Shown here: in pieces, positions 33,831 through 42,387 of the stretch | Position numbering within the stretch: position 1 is the first letter of the stretch | How the letters are laid out: each line of letters starts with the position of its first letter | NCBI RefSeq assembly: GCF_001078705.1 | Contig: NZ_CDMW01000001.1 | Coordinates: 923,541 to 987,540 of the forward strand | From: Streptococcus sanguinis | GTDB taxonomy: Bacteria > Bacillota > Bacilli > Lactobacillales > Streptococcaceae | DNA: 64,000 nucleotides | Direction: 5' to 3' | The notes under the pieces: model-generated | Database searches by the model: none | Seen by the model: the letters and a program-made list of their open reading frames with translations, nothing else | Told to the model about the DNA's origin: nothing | Program-made: the position numbers and the translations under genes

Positions 33831-33844
33831 TGTAAACGTTTACA
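33831..33844 (+). promoter_or_regulatory. cre site (CcpA operator)
   Basis: TGTAAACGTTTACA is a perfect 14-base palindrome and fits the catabolite-responsive element consensus. It overlaps the -35 hexamer of the GH3 gene, where bound CcpA would block polymerase. Repression by preferred sugars is expected. Confidence 0.85.
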
Positions 33845-33867
33845 AACATCGTTTTTTATGCTATTAT
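33839..33867 (+). promoter_or_regulatory. Promoter of the GH3 hexosaminidase gene
   Basis: TTTACA (33839-33844), 17 bases, TATTAT (33862-33867), about 25 bases before the start codon. The -35 is the right half of the cre palindrome. Confidence 0.75.
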
Positions 33868-33891
33868 TATAGGGATGAAAGGAGAATGCCT

Positions 33892-36684
33892 ATGATGAAA
33901 AGGTATAAATTGCTATTGGTGCTTGCCTTGTCATTACTGGTTTTTTGGCCAGTTGGATCCATAAAAGCAGATACAACTAATCAGCCGCCGGAACCTGCTA
34001 ACCAGTCTGAACAAGCAAGTGCTGCAGTTGCAACGGACTCTTCTGATAGTAGTGCAGGGGCTAGGGGCACACCAAGTCAGGATGCTCAGATTGCTGCAAA
34101 AGCTCTGACGGTCTCTGATGCACCGTCAGTTGCACCTACTGAATCTGCTGCTTCAACCCAAGAAGGCAATACTGGTAATTTGCTAGAAGATTCTACCAAA
34201 CCTGCGACTGCCCAGCCTGTAGAAGCTTCCTCGGAAGCTAATCAAGCTCAAGGTCAGGCGGCGACTGATGCACCTTCAGCTTCTAAGAGAGTGCAGGAGC
34301 TTGTGGCGGATATGACACTTCGTCAGAAGATTACACAGATGCTGATGCCTGACTTCAGAAAATGGCAGCAAGAGGGCCAAGCCTCCCAGTCAGATATGAC
34401 GGAGCTTAATAAAGAAGTGGCAGAAGCGGTTGATAAATACGACTTTGGCGGAGTTATTCTTTTTGCTGAGAATGTGAAAGGAACTGCTCAAACCTTAGCC
34501 TTGACGCATGCCCTGCAGCAAGCAGCTATCAGCAACCAAGCTAATAATGGCAAGTTGCCGCTCTTGCTCGCGATTGACCAAGAAGGTGGTATCGTCTATC
34601 GTTTGGGTAGTGGGACAGCCCTTCCTGGCAACATGGCAGTTGGCGCGACGCGAGATCCGGAATTGGCTAATCAAGCAGGTCAAATTATCGGACGGGAGCT
34701 ATCGGCTCTAGGTTTGAATGTCAACTTTGCTCCTGTTTTTGATACCAATAATAATCCGCAGAATCCAGTTATTGGTTTGCGGTCCTTCTCTTCAGATCCT
34801 AAGGTTGTTGCTCGCTTGGGAACGGCTATGATGGAGGGGATTCAGAAATACAATGTTGCAGTAGCGGCTAAGCATTTCCCTGGGCATGGTGATACGGCGG
34901 TGGATTCTCACACTGGTCTGCCTCTGGTAGACAAGTCTTATGCGGAGTTAGAAGCGCTGGAGTTGCTGCCCTTCAAGGCTGCCATTGACAAAAATGCTGA
35001 TATGCTGATGACAGCCCATATTCAGTATCCTCAGATTGAAAAAGACACGGTTATATCCAAACAAACTGGTGAAACCATCTATATCCCTGCCACCTTGTCT
35101 GATGACATTATTACTGGCATTGTTCGCAAAAAGTTTGGTTACAAGGGAGTGGTAGTTTCTGATGCTATGGGCATGGATGCGATTGCCAAAAACTTCGGAG
35201 AATCTGAAGCGGCTATCATGGCAATCAAGTCAGGTGTGGATGTAGTTCTGATGCCAACTGTCTTACGCAGCAAGAGTGACTTGGCCAAGATTGATAAGAT
35301 TATCAGTGATATTGAGCAGGCGGTTCAGAGCGGCGATATTCCAGTCAGCAGATTGGATGAGTCAGTGACCCGAATCTTGAATCTAAAAGAAAAACGGGGT
35401 GTTTTGGACTTTGACCCATCTGAGCGTACTCAAGCCAAGGCTGAAGCAACTGTTGGCTCAGAGCTAAACAGAGATAACGAGAGAAAAATCGCTGCCAGTG
35501 CAGTGACGGTAGTTAAAAACGAAGATACTGTTCTGCCCTTTAAGGTCAAATCTGGCGACAGGATTTTGCTGTTAGCAGCTTACGACGATGAAGTTCCTGG
35601 ACTAGAGCTGGGCGTCAAGCGTCTGATAGCAGATGGAGTGATTCCAGCTGGAGTTACATATGATGCGTTGAACTACAGTAAGACGACCAAGTTGGAAGAT
35701 TTGAAAGGAAAGATTGACCAGGCTACTCACATTGTTCTTATTTCTGAGATTGGTCGTCAATCTCAACTAGCAAGTGATTTTTGGCTGACAAGGGTTCCGA
35801 CGGAAGTTGTAGACTATGCAAATGCAACTGGAAAACAGGCAGCTGTCATGAGCATTTCTAAACCCTATGATGTAGCAAATTATCCTAATGCCAAGGCTAT
35901 TGTAGCAGTTTATGGAAACAAGGGCATGGATCCGACCGAGTCCCTGAAGCCGGACAATGCTTTTGGTCCTAATATCCCAGCTGGAGTGGAAGTGATTTTC
36001 AATGGTCAAAAACATGTTGGAACGCTACCAGTAAATGTGCCGCGTATCAAGGATGGCATCATGTCTGAGGCAGAGGTTGCCTATCCTATGGGGCATGGTC
36101 TCTTTTATACCGATCCAGTTAAGGATATCAAAGTCAATGTTCCTACATCTGCTCAGCTAGATCAGCCTTTTACAGCTACGGTTACCCTGAGTGGATTAAA
36201 TGGTCTAGAGAAAAATGACTACCGCCTTGCTCTTAAGATGGATACTAAGCAATTTAGCATTCTCCCTAGTCCAGACTATATCATCTCTGGTGATACCGTT
36301 CTGATTTCTAAAAAATCCAATGATACCAATCCAGTTGAGATAGGCTTGAAAGGCTTAGTAGAAGGTCAGTTCAGTCCAGTGCTTTCCCTAACCTTGATTG
36401 ACAGTAAAGACAGAGAATTCAGTATGGGAGAAGGTTATTACAAGGAACTTGTTCAGATTACTGCAGCTAGGCAGAGCATGGTCCCAGGTCAACAAAATCC
36501 TCCGCAGTTGAGTTTGCGTTCTGTTGAACCTGTAAGTTCTCGTAGGCAACTAAGTCAGCAAGCTACACAGTTTAGCCAGCTTCCTGAAACAGGAGATGGC
36601 AGTGGATTGGTCTTGACCTTGCTGGGCCTTGTCTTCTTCTTTGGAGCTATCTGCCTCTATGGTCTGTCTTCTTGCAAAGTATAA
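33892..36684 (+). CDS. LPXTG-anchored GH3 beta-N-acetylhexosaminidase
   Basis: The 930-residue surface enzyme has a signal peptide ending near SIKA, a Pro/Ser/Ala-rich stalk to about residue 135, a glycoside hydrolase family 3 N-domain, a GH3 C-domain and a C-terminal domain, then LPETG, a hydrophobic segment and a short tail (SSCKV). The NagZ-type catalytic loop KHFPGHGDTAVDSHTGLP and the nucleophile motif VVSDAMGMDAI identify it as a beta-N-acetylhexosaminidase acting on GlcNAc-ended glycans outside the cell, such as host glycoproteins or wall fragments. The start is the ATG at 33892, 7 bases behind AAGGAG; the ATG at 33886 abuts that site. The cre in its promoter implies use when better sugars are exhausted. 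Confidence 0.92.
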   Translation: MMKRYKLLLVLALSLLVFWPVGSIKADTTNQPPEPANQSEQASAAVATDSSDSSAGARGTPSQDAQIAAKALTVSDAPSVAPTESAASTQEGNTGNLLEDSTKPATAQPVEASSEANQAQGQAATDAPSASKRVQELVADMTLRQKITQMLMPDFRKWQQEGQASQSDMTELNKEVAEAVDKYDFGGVILFAENVKGTAQTLALTHALQQAAISNQANNGKLPLLLAIDQEGGIVYRLGSGTALPGNMAVGATRDPELANQAGQIIGRELSALGLNVNFAPVFDTNNNPQNPVIGLRSFSSDPKVVARLGTAMMEGIQKYNVAVAAKHFPGHGDTAVDSHTGLPLVDKSYAELEALELLPFKAAIDKNADMLMTAHIQYPQIEKDTVISKQTGETIYIPATLSDDIITGIVRKKFGYKGVVVSDAMGMDAIAKNFGESEAAIMAIKSGVDVVLMPTVLRSKSDLAKIDKIISDIEQAVQSGDIPVSRLDESVTRILNLKEKRGVLDFDPSERTQAKAEATVGSELNRDNERKIAASAVTVVKNEDTVLPFKVKSGDRILLLAAYDDEVPGLELGVKRLIADGVIPAGVTYDALNYSKTTKLEDLKGKIDQATHIVLISEIGRQSQLASDFWLTRVPTEVVDYANATGKQAAVMSISKPYDVANYPNAKAIVAVYGNKGMDPTESLKPDNAFGPNIPAGVEVIFNGQKHVGTLPVNVPRIKDGIMSEAEVAYPMGHGLFYTDPVKDIKVNVPTSAQLDQPFTATVTLSGLNGLEKNDYRLALKMDTKQFSILPSPDYIISGDTVLISKKSNDTNPVEIGLKGLVEGQFSPVLSLTLIDSKDREFSMGEGYYKELVQITAARQSMVPGQQNPPQLSLRSVEPVSSRRQLSQQATQFSQLPETGDGSGLVLTLLGLVFFFGAICLYGLSSCKV

Positions 36685-36746
36685 GAAAGTAGGAAATGAG
36701 CAGATGACGGTAAAATTCTAGCGGATTTGTTCATACAAGATAAAAT

Positions 36747-36803
36747 AAAAAAAGGAAGAGTCCAAAGCAACTTTCTGCTAGAAGTGGATTCTTCCTTTTT
36801 TAT
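36747..36803 (+). terminator. Terminator after the GH3 gene
   Basis: AAAAAAGGAAGAGTCCA pairs with TGGATTCTTCCTTTTTT around a 20-base inner part that folds further (AGCA/TGCT). Confidence 0.8.
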
Positions 36804-36898
36804 TTAGAAATTTGCAGAAATGCAGTAACGGAAAGCTTTGTGAGCTTGCTAAAAGTACCCGTCCTTAGATATTATACTCAACTGTCATCGGTTTACTA

Positions 36899-36927
36899 TT
36901 TACTTTTTATACGTTTTTTGGTATAAT
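36899..36927 (+). promoter_or_regulatory. Promoter of the oligopeptide-binding lipoprotein gene
   Basis: TTTACT (36899-36904), 17 bases, TATAAT (36922-36927), with the extended TGG. Confidence 0.8.
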
Positions 36928-36932
36928 AGTTC

Positions 36933-36951
36933 ATGTTATAAAATGTAACAT
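36933..36951 (+). promoter_or_regulatory. Inverted repeat at the transcription start of the oligopeptide-binding gene
   Basis: ATGTTA (36933-36938) and TAACAT (36946-36951) flank TAAAATG, right where transcription should start. The position fits a repressor operator; the protein is not known. Confidence 0.45.
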
Positions 36952-36968
36952 CGAAGGAGGTTCTATCC

Positions 36969-38930
36969 ATGAAAGCATCAAAATGGCTGATTGCGACTGG
37001 AGTTGCACTGAGTGCCGGGCTATTGCTGACGGCTTGTAGCCAGTCTTCATCTAGCACAAATAATTATACTTACGTTTATAGTTCAGACCCTGACAGCTTG
37101 AACTATCTTGCTACAAATCGTGCAACGACAGGTGATGTCATTTCCAACCTGGTCGATGGACTTTTTGAAAATGACAAGTATGGGAACCTGATTCCCTCTA
37201 TCGCGAAGTCATGGACAGTTTCTAAGGACGGTCTGACCTATACTTATAAGCTGCGTGATGATGCTAAATGGTACACATCCGATGGTGAAGAATATGCAGA
37301 AGTAAAGGCCCAGGACTTTGTGACTGGCTTGAAGTATGCTGCGGATGAAAATTCAGAAGCTATTTATCTCGTTCAGGATTCTGTGAAGGGCTTGGATGCT
37401 TATATTAAGGGTGAAGATAAGAATTTCGACAATGTTGGTGTCAAGGCTATTGACGACCATACACTCCAATACACTCTGGCCCGCCCTGAGCCTTACTGGA
37501 ACTCTAAAACGACCAGCACGATTCTTTTCCCAGTCAATGAAGAGTTTCTGAAAGCAGAAGGAAGCAATTTTGGCTCTGTCAAGCCATCTAGCATTCTCTA
37601 TAACGGTCCTTACTTGCTCAAGTCTCTGACTTCCAAGTCTGTGATGGAATTTGTCAAAAACCCAAATTACTTCGACAAAGACAATGTCACTCTGGATAAC
37701 ATCAAGCTGACCTATTATGATGGAAATGATCAGGAAGCGTTGATTCGTAACTTCAGCGATGGCGTTTACAGCACTGCTCGTCTCTATCCGAATAGCTCTG
37801 GCTTTGCCTCAGTCAAGAAGAAATACGCGGACAATATCGTATACAGCCCGCAGGATTCTACTTCTTATTACTATAATTTCAACTACAACCGTCAGTCCTA
37901 CAATCATACTTCTAAAACAACAGATGCTCAAAAATCTGCTACTAACGAAGCGATCATGAACAAAGACTTCCGTCAGGCTATCAACTTTGCCTTTGACCGT
38001 ACATCTTATGGTGCGCAAGGAAATGGTGAAGACGGAGCGACTAAGGTCTTGAGAAATACCTTGGTACCACCTAGCTTTGTTCAAATTGGCGACAAGGATT
38101 TTGGAACCGTTGTTGGGGAAAAATTAGTTAACTATGGCAGTCAATGGCAAGGAATTGACCTCTCTGACGCTCAAGATCCATACTATAATCCTGAAAAAGC
38201 TAAGGCGAAATTTGCAGAAGCTAAGCAAGCCTTGCAGGCTAAGGGGGTTGAATTCCCAATTCACTTAGATATGCCAGTGGATCAGTCTAGCACGATTGGC
38301 GTTCAATGGGCTAGCTCAACCAAGCAGTCAATCGAATCGGCTCTTGGAGCGGAAAATGTTGTGATTGACCTGCAAAAGATGAGCACAGACGATCTTAATA
38401 ATATTACTTATTTCGCTAACTCTGCTGCTCAAAAAGACTATGATATGTCTACTGGTGGCTGGACTGGTGACTACCAAGACCCATCTACCTACCTTGATAC
38501 TCTCAATATCAAGAACGGCGGAAGCTTGCAAAACTTTGGTTTTGAACCAGGTCAAGACAATGATAAGATTAAAGAGTTAGGCTTGGATACATATACTAAG
38601 ATGCTGGAAGAAGCCAATGCAGAAACCAATGATGTTCAGCTGCGTTACGAAAAGTATGCAGAAGCGGAAGCTTGGTTGCTAGATAGCGGCTTGATTATCC
38701 CGACTGTATCACAAGGGGCAACACCGTCTGTTACTAAATCAGTACCATTTACAAAGGCCTACTCACCAGTTGGTGTCAAGGGTTCAGGCTACAACTTCAA
38801 GCTGACTCAGCTTCAGAAGGATGTAGTAACGACCAAAGAATACGAAGCAGCTAAGAAAAAATGGAAAGAAGAAGCTACTGCGGCAAATAAAAAAGCCCAG
38901 GAAGAACTTGCTGACCACGTTGAAAAATAA
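36969..38930 (+). CDS. Oligopeptide ABC transporter substrate-binding lipoprotein (AmiA/AliA/Hpp type)
   Basis: The 653-residue protein is a peptide-binding lipoprotein of SBP family 5. The signal peptide ends in the lipobox LTAC (Cys at residue 23). YSSDPDSLNYLATNRATTGD, LRDDAKWYTSDGEEY and GWTGDYQDPSTYLD are typical of the streptococcal AmiA/AliA/AliB and S. gordonii HppA/G/H proteins. No permease or ATPase gene adjoins it, so it is an orphan receptor that presumably uses the Ami/Hpp permease encoded elsewhere. AAGGAGG precedes the ATG. Such proteins also feed peptide signals, so a role in sensing is possible. Confidence 0.92.
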   Translation: MKASKWLIATGVALSAGLLLTACSQSSSSTNNYTYVYSSDPDSLNYLATNRATTGDVISNLVDGLFENDKYGNLIPSIAKSWTVSKDGLTYTYKLRDDAKWYTSDGEEYAEVKAQDFVTGLKYAADENSEAIYLVQDSVKGLDAYIKGEDKNFDNVGVKAIDDHTLQYTLARPEPYWNSKTTSTILFPVNEEFLKAEGSNFGSVKPSSILYNGPYLLKSLTSKSVMEFVKNPNYFDKDNVTLDNIKLTYYDGNDQEALIRNFSDGVYSTARLYPNSSGFASVKKKYADNIVYSPQDSTSYYYNFNYNRQSYNHTSKTTDAQKSATNEAIMNKDFRQAINFAFDRTSYGAQGNGEDGATKVLRNTLVPPSFVQIGDKDFGTVVGEKLVNYGSQWQGIDLSDAQDPYYNPEKAKAKFAEAKQALQAKGVEFPIHLDMPVDQSSTIGVQWASSTKQSIESALGAENVVIDLQKMSTDDLNNITYFANSAAQKDYDMSTGGWTGDYQDPSTYLDTLNIKNGGSLQNFGFEPGQDNDKIKELGLDTYTKMLEEANAETNDVQLRYEKYAEAEAWLLDSGLIIPTVSQGATPSVTKSVPFTKAYSPVGVKGSGYNFKLTQLQKDVVTTKEYEAAKKKWKEEATAANKKAQEELADHVEK

Positions 38931-38952
38931 AAACGATTAACTTAGCGAGATT

Positions 38953-38979
38953 GGGGCTGGATTTTTCCAGTCCCTTTTT
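38953..38979 (+). terminator. Terminator after the oligopeptide-binding gene
   Basis: GGGGCTGG-ATTTTT-CCAGTCCC, 8 bp with one G-T pair, followed by TTTTTG. Confidence 0.85.
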
Positions 38980-39032
38980 GAATGGCTTGGTCGGGCTATT
39001 CGTGGTAAAATAGAAAAAAATACTGGAAAGAA

Positions 39033-39899
39033 GTGAGACAGGTGCAGATAAGTATTTATAGTGCATTACCTGAGAAAGAAAAGCAGGCATTGTTTGAATT
39101 AGTTCAAGAGTGTAATAAGGGAGACGGAGGCTATCGACTGCCCTATCTAAATAATAATTATAATGCAGATACTAGAATGCCTGCCTTTTTCTTGGCAGAG
39201 ATGGATGGCCGAACCATCGGCTTTTTATCAGTCTATGCGGATGAACCTGGCCAAGCAGAGGTGTCTCTTTATGTTCTGCCGGCGTATCGTCGTCAGGGTG
39301 TGGCTAATCAGCTCCTGGCTGCTTTTTCAAAAGTAGCTGATAAGTATGATTTGATCGAGATTGAGTATATAGCGGAGCTGGCTTTTTTGAACGGTCATCC
39401 CGATTTTGCTCGGAGATTTGATTACCAAGAGGGTGAAGCTGAAATCTGGCTGGCGCAGTCTGCTCAAACTTTTCCTCTGGAAAAGAGAGAAGGGATAGAG
39501 GTCTTGCAAGGAAGTTTGGACTTGGCAGAGGAAATTGCTGCTTTTCAGTCTCGAGTCTTTGAGACACCGCTAGATGTTGCTTTGAAATACGCTCAAGAAT
39601 CCATCACCAGTAGCTCCAGTCTGCTTTATATCTTAAAAAAAGATGACCGAGTTGTCGCATCAGTGTCAGTTGATACGGATTTTGGGACCAATTATTTCTT
39701 TGGCTTGGCAGTTAATCAAGATTTTCAGGGGCAGGGGCTAGGAAGCTATCTCTTGCTTGCAAGTATGCAGAATTTGAATGAGCTCAATGGACAGGACTTT
39801 CAGATTGTCGTAGAAAAGCAGAATACCCGAGCTTTGAAACTTTATAAAAAACTAGGCTTCAAAGAGATGACAGAGGTTGTCTATCTAAAAGAAAAATAG
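39033..39899 (+). CDS. GNAT acetyltransferase with two GNAT domains
   Basis: The 288-residue protein carries two acetyltransferase domains. The first (to about residue 140) has the acetyl-CoA motif LPAYRRQGVANQLL; the second (about 150-288) has VNQDFQGQGLGSYLLLA and ends in EKQNTRALKLYKKLGFKEM. Substrate unknown. The start is uncertain: GTG at 39033 has GGA 5 bases upstream, and GTG at 39042 is an alternative three codons later. An extended -10-like TGGTAAAAT (39003-39011) lies just upstream. Confidence 0.85.
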   Translation: MRQVQISIYSALPEKEKQALFELVQECNKGDGGYRLPYLNNNYNADTRMPAFFLAEMDGRTIGFLSVYADEPGQAEVSLYVLPAYRRQGVANQLLAAFSKVADKYDLIEIEYIAELAFLNGHPDFARRFDYQEGEAEIWLAQSAQTFPLEKREGIEVLQGSLDLAEEIAAFQSRVFETPLDVALKYAQESITSSSSLLYILKKDDRVVASVSVDTDFGTNYFFGLAVNQDFQGQGLGSYLLLASMQNLNELNGQDFQIVVEKQNTRALKLYKKLGFKEMTEVVYLKEK

Positions 39900-39934
39900 C
39901 AAATGTTTCTCAGATTGCTCATTAACTTCAAAGG

Positions 39935-39966
39935 AGAAACAGGCTTCTTACAGCTGGTTTCTTTTG
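39935..39966 (+). terminator. Weak terminator after the GNAT gene
   Basis: AGAAACAG pairs with CTGGTTTCT, with one bulged G, and TTTG follows. Confidence 0.5.
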
Positions 39967-39981
39967 TTCTGCCTTGGTTTA

Positions 39982-39990
39982 TGGTATAAT
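39982..39990 (+). promoter_or_regulatory. Extended -10 promoter of the LysR-lspA-rluD operon
   Basis: TGGTATAAT, perfect extended -10, 29 bases before the regulator start. It follows the weak terminator with almost no space. Confidence 0.75.
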
Positions 39991-40018
39991 GAGACGATAT
40001 GTAAAGAAGGAAAATGTT

Positions 40019-40921
40019 ATGAATATTCAACAATTGCGTTATGTGGTCGCCATTGCCAACAGCGGGACCTTTCGCGAAGCTGCGGAAAAAATGTATGTCA
40101 GTCAGCCGAGTCTGTCCATCTCTGTCCGTGATCTGGAAAAAGAGCTGGGTTTCAAGATTTTTCGTCGGACTAGCAGTGGGACTTTTCTGACTCGCCGAGG
40201 AATGGAGTTTTATGAAAAAGCTCAAGACTTGGTCAAGGGTTTTGATGTTTTTCAAAATCAATATGCCAATCCTGAGGAAGAGCGGGATGAGTTTTCAATT
40301 GCCAGTCAGCACTATGATTTTCTGCCTCCTTTGATCACACAATTTTCTCAGACCTATCCTGAGTATAAGAACTTCCGGATTTTTGAGTCAACAACCGTAC
40401 AGATTCTGGATGAAGTAGCGCAAGGCCATAGTGAAATTGGCATTATCTATCTTAATAATCAAAATACCAAGGGCATTATGCAGCGGGTGGAAAAGCTGGG
40501 CTTGGAAGTAATTGAGTTGATTCCTTTTCAGACCCACATTTACCTGCGGGAAGATCATCCTCTGACACAAAAGGAAGAGCTGGTCATGGAAGATTTAGCG
40601 GCTTTGCCGACTGTTCGCTTCACTCAGGAAAAGGACGAGTATCTCTATTATTCAGAGAACTTTGTCGATACCAGTGCCAGCTCACAGATGTTTAATGTGA
40701 CGGACCGTGCGACTTTGAATGGGATTTTGGAGCGTACGAATGCTTATGCGACTGGATCTGGCTTTTTGGACAGCAACAGTGTGAATGGTATTACTGTCAT
40801 CAAGCTTCGTGACAACTTGGACAACCACATGGTCTATGTCAAGCGTGAAGATGTGGAATTGACTCAGGTCGGAGAAGACTTCGTATCGGTTATGAAAGAG
40901 TATTTTGCACAGAAAAAATAA
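40019..40921 (+). CDS. cpsY: LysR family regulator, CpsY-like
   Basis: The 300-residue LysR-type regulator starts MNIQQLRYVVAIANSGTFRE, with the winged HTH AAEKMYVSQPSLSISVRDLE in the first 60 residues and the effector-binding domain following. It resembles streptococcal CpsY/MtaR-type regulators, which govern methionine transport and surface properties. AAGGAAAA precedes this ATG; an upstream in-frame ATG at 39999 lacks a site. It is the first gene of an operon with lspA and rluD, an order I recall from other streptococci. The symbol is by resemblance. Confidence 0.82.
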   Translation: MNIQQLRYVVAIANSGTFREAAEKMYVSQPSLSISVRDLEKELGFKIFRRTSSGTFLTRRGMEFYEKAQDLVKGFDVFQNQYANPEEERDEFSIASQHYDFLPPLITQFSQTYPEYKNFRIFESTTVQILDEVAQGHSEIGIIYLNNQNTKGIMQRVEKLGLEVIELIPFQTHIYLREDHPLTQKEELVMEDLAALPTVRFTQEKDEYLYYSENFVDTSASSQMFNVTDRATLNGILERTNAYATGSGFLDSNSVNGITVIKLRDNLDNHMVYVKREDVELTQVGEDFVSVMKEYFAQKK

Positions 40922-40924
40922 AGT

Positions 40925-41392
40925 ATGAAAAGAAAAATTATTATTCCTTTTGCAGTCTTGGTTCTTATTGTTGTGGACCAGCTAGTTAAGTTGTATATTG
41001 TCAGCGATTTTAAGCTGGGGCAGGTCAAGAGTTTCATTCCGCATCTGGTGAGTCTGACCTATCTTCAGAATACCGGCGCAGCCTTCTCCATGCTGGAAAA
41101 CCAGCAATGGCTCTTTACTTTGGTGACATTTTTGGTCATCGGCGGAGCTGTTTACTACCTCATCAAGCACCTCCATGCCTCAAAGTGGATGCTGGCTGGG
41201 CTGACCTTGGTGATTGCTGGCGGTTTGGGGAACTTTATTGACCGGATACGTCAAGGATTTGTCGTGGACATGTTTCAGTTAGATTTTATTAATTTTGCTA
41301 TTTTCAATGTGGCTGATATGTATCTGACCTTTGGTGTAGCTATTTTACTGCTGATGATTTTGAAGGAAGAAAAAGATGGAAGTAAGAATTGA
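40925..41392 (+). CDS. lspA: Lipoprotein signal peptidase
   Basis: LspA cleaves prolipoprotein signal peptides after lipidation. The 155-residue membrane protein has four membrane helices and the two catalytic-Asp motifs: [15 protein letters not shown] and [11 protein letters not shown], plus NTGAAFSML. It starts 3 bases after the LysR gene with no clear ribosome binding site, so it is probably translationally coupled. The window's lipoproteins (nucleoside and oligopeptide receptors) are among its substrates. Confidence 0.96.
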   Translation: MKRKIIIPFAVLVLIVVDQLVKLYIVSDFKLGQVKSFIPHLVSLTYLQNTGAAFSMLENQQWLFTLVTFLVIGGAVYYLIKHLHASKWMLAGLTLVIAGGLGNFIDRIRQGFVVDMFQLDFINFAIFNVADMYLTFGVAILLLMILKEEKDGSKN

Positions 41393-42272
41393 GGCTTCAG
41401 TAGTTGGTCAGCGATTGGACAAGGCGGTGGCAGAGCTGACAAACCTATCGCGGAGTTTGGCTAATGAGCAGATTAAGGACGGCCTGATTTTGGTCAATGG
41501 ACAAGCCAAAAAAGCCAAATACGCTGTCAAAGAAGGCGATGTCATCTCCTATGAGCTGCCTGAGCCAGAAGTGTTTGAGTATGTGGCAGAGGATATTCCG
41601 CTAGAAATTGTCTACCAAGATGAGGACGTGGCAGTCGTCAATAAACCGCAGGGAATGGTGGTCCATCCTTCGGCAGGCCATACCAGCGGCACGCTAGTCA
41701 ACGCCCTTATGTACCACATCCAAGACTTGTCCGGCATCAATGGAGTACTCCGGCCAGGGATTGTCCATCGGATTGATAAGGACACTTCAGGGCTTCTCAT
41801 GATTGCTAAAAACGACCAAGCCCATGTGGCTCTTGCTGATGAGCTTAAGGATAAGAAATCCCTGCGCAAGTATTGGGCTATTGTTCATGGAAATCTGCCT
41901 AACGACCGTGGAGTGATTGAAGCACCGATTGGCCGCAGCGAAAAAGACCGCAAGAAGCAGGCTGTGACGGCTAAAGGCAAGCCAGCTCTGACACGTTTCC
42001 AGGTCTTGGAACGTTTTGGTGACTATAGCTTGGTTGAGCTTCAGCTAGAAACAGGTCGGACTCATCAAATCCGCGTTCACATGGCCTACATTGGACATCC
42101 TGTAGCTGGAGATGGGGTCTACGGACCGCGTAAGACCTTAAAAGGACATGGCCAATTTCTGCACGCACGAACACTGGGCTTCACCCATCCTCGAACTGGT
42201 GAAGTGCTGGAATTTACAACTGAAGTGCCAGCCATTTTCCAAGAAACCTTAGAAAAATTGCGACAAGATTAG
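41376..42272 (+). CDS. rluD: 23S rRNA pseudouridine synthase, RluD type
   Basis: The 298-residue RluA-family enzyme has an N-terminal S4 RNA-binding domain (about residues 12-75) and a catalytic domain with the nucleophile Asp in [16 protein letters not shown] and the C-terminal [14 protein letters not shown]. It probably modifies 23S rRNA helix 69; related RluC-type specificity cannot be excluded. It overlaps lspA by 17 bases and has GAAGGAAG upstream. Confidence 0.92.
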   Translation: MEVRIEASVVGQRLDKAVAELTNLSRSLANEQIKDGLILVNGQAKKAKYAVKEGDVISYELPEPEVFEYVAEDIPLEIVYQDEDVAVVNKPQGMVVHPSAGHTSGTLVNALMYHIQDLSGINGVLRPGIVHRIDKDTSGLLMIAKNDQAHVALADELKDKKSLRKYWAIVHGNLPNDRGVIEAPIGRSEKDRKKQAVTAKGKPALTRFQVLERFGDYSLVELQLETGRTHQIRVHMAYIGHPVAGDGVYGPRKTLKGHGQFLHARTLGFTHPRTGEVLEFTTEVPAIFQETLEKLRQD

Positions 42273-42309
42273 TCAGGTCCATTCATTATTAAAATACAAA
42301 TTTTCCTTT

Positions 42310-42338
42310 GACCGCTTCAATCGCGGTCGTTTTTATTT
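42310..42338 (+). terminator. Terminator of the LysR-lspA-rluD operon
   Basis: GACCGC-TTCAATC-GCGGTC followed by GTTTTTATTTT. The T run doubles as the poor -35 of the proB promoter. Confidence 0.85.
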
Positions 42339-42349
42339 TCCGTAAATCG

Positions 42350-42358
42350 TGGTATAAT
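42350..42358 (+). promoter_or_regulatory. Extended -10 promoter of proBAC
   Basis: TGGTATAAT, perfect extended -10, 30 bases before the proB ATG. Confidence 0.75.
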
Positions 42359-42387
42359 AAGACAATCTGGCAGTGAAGGAAAAGGAA

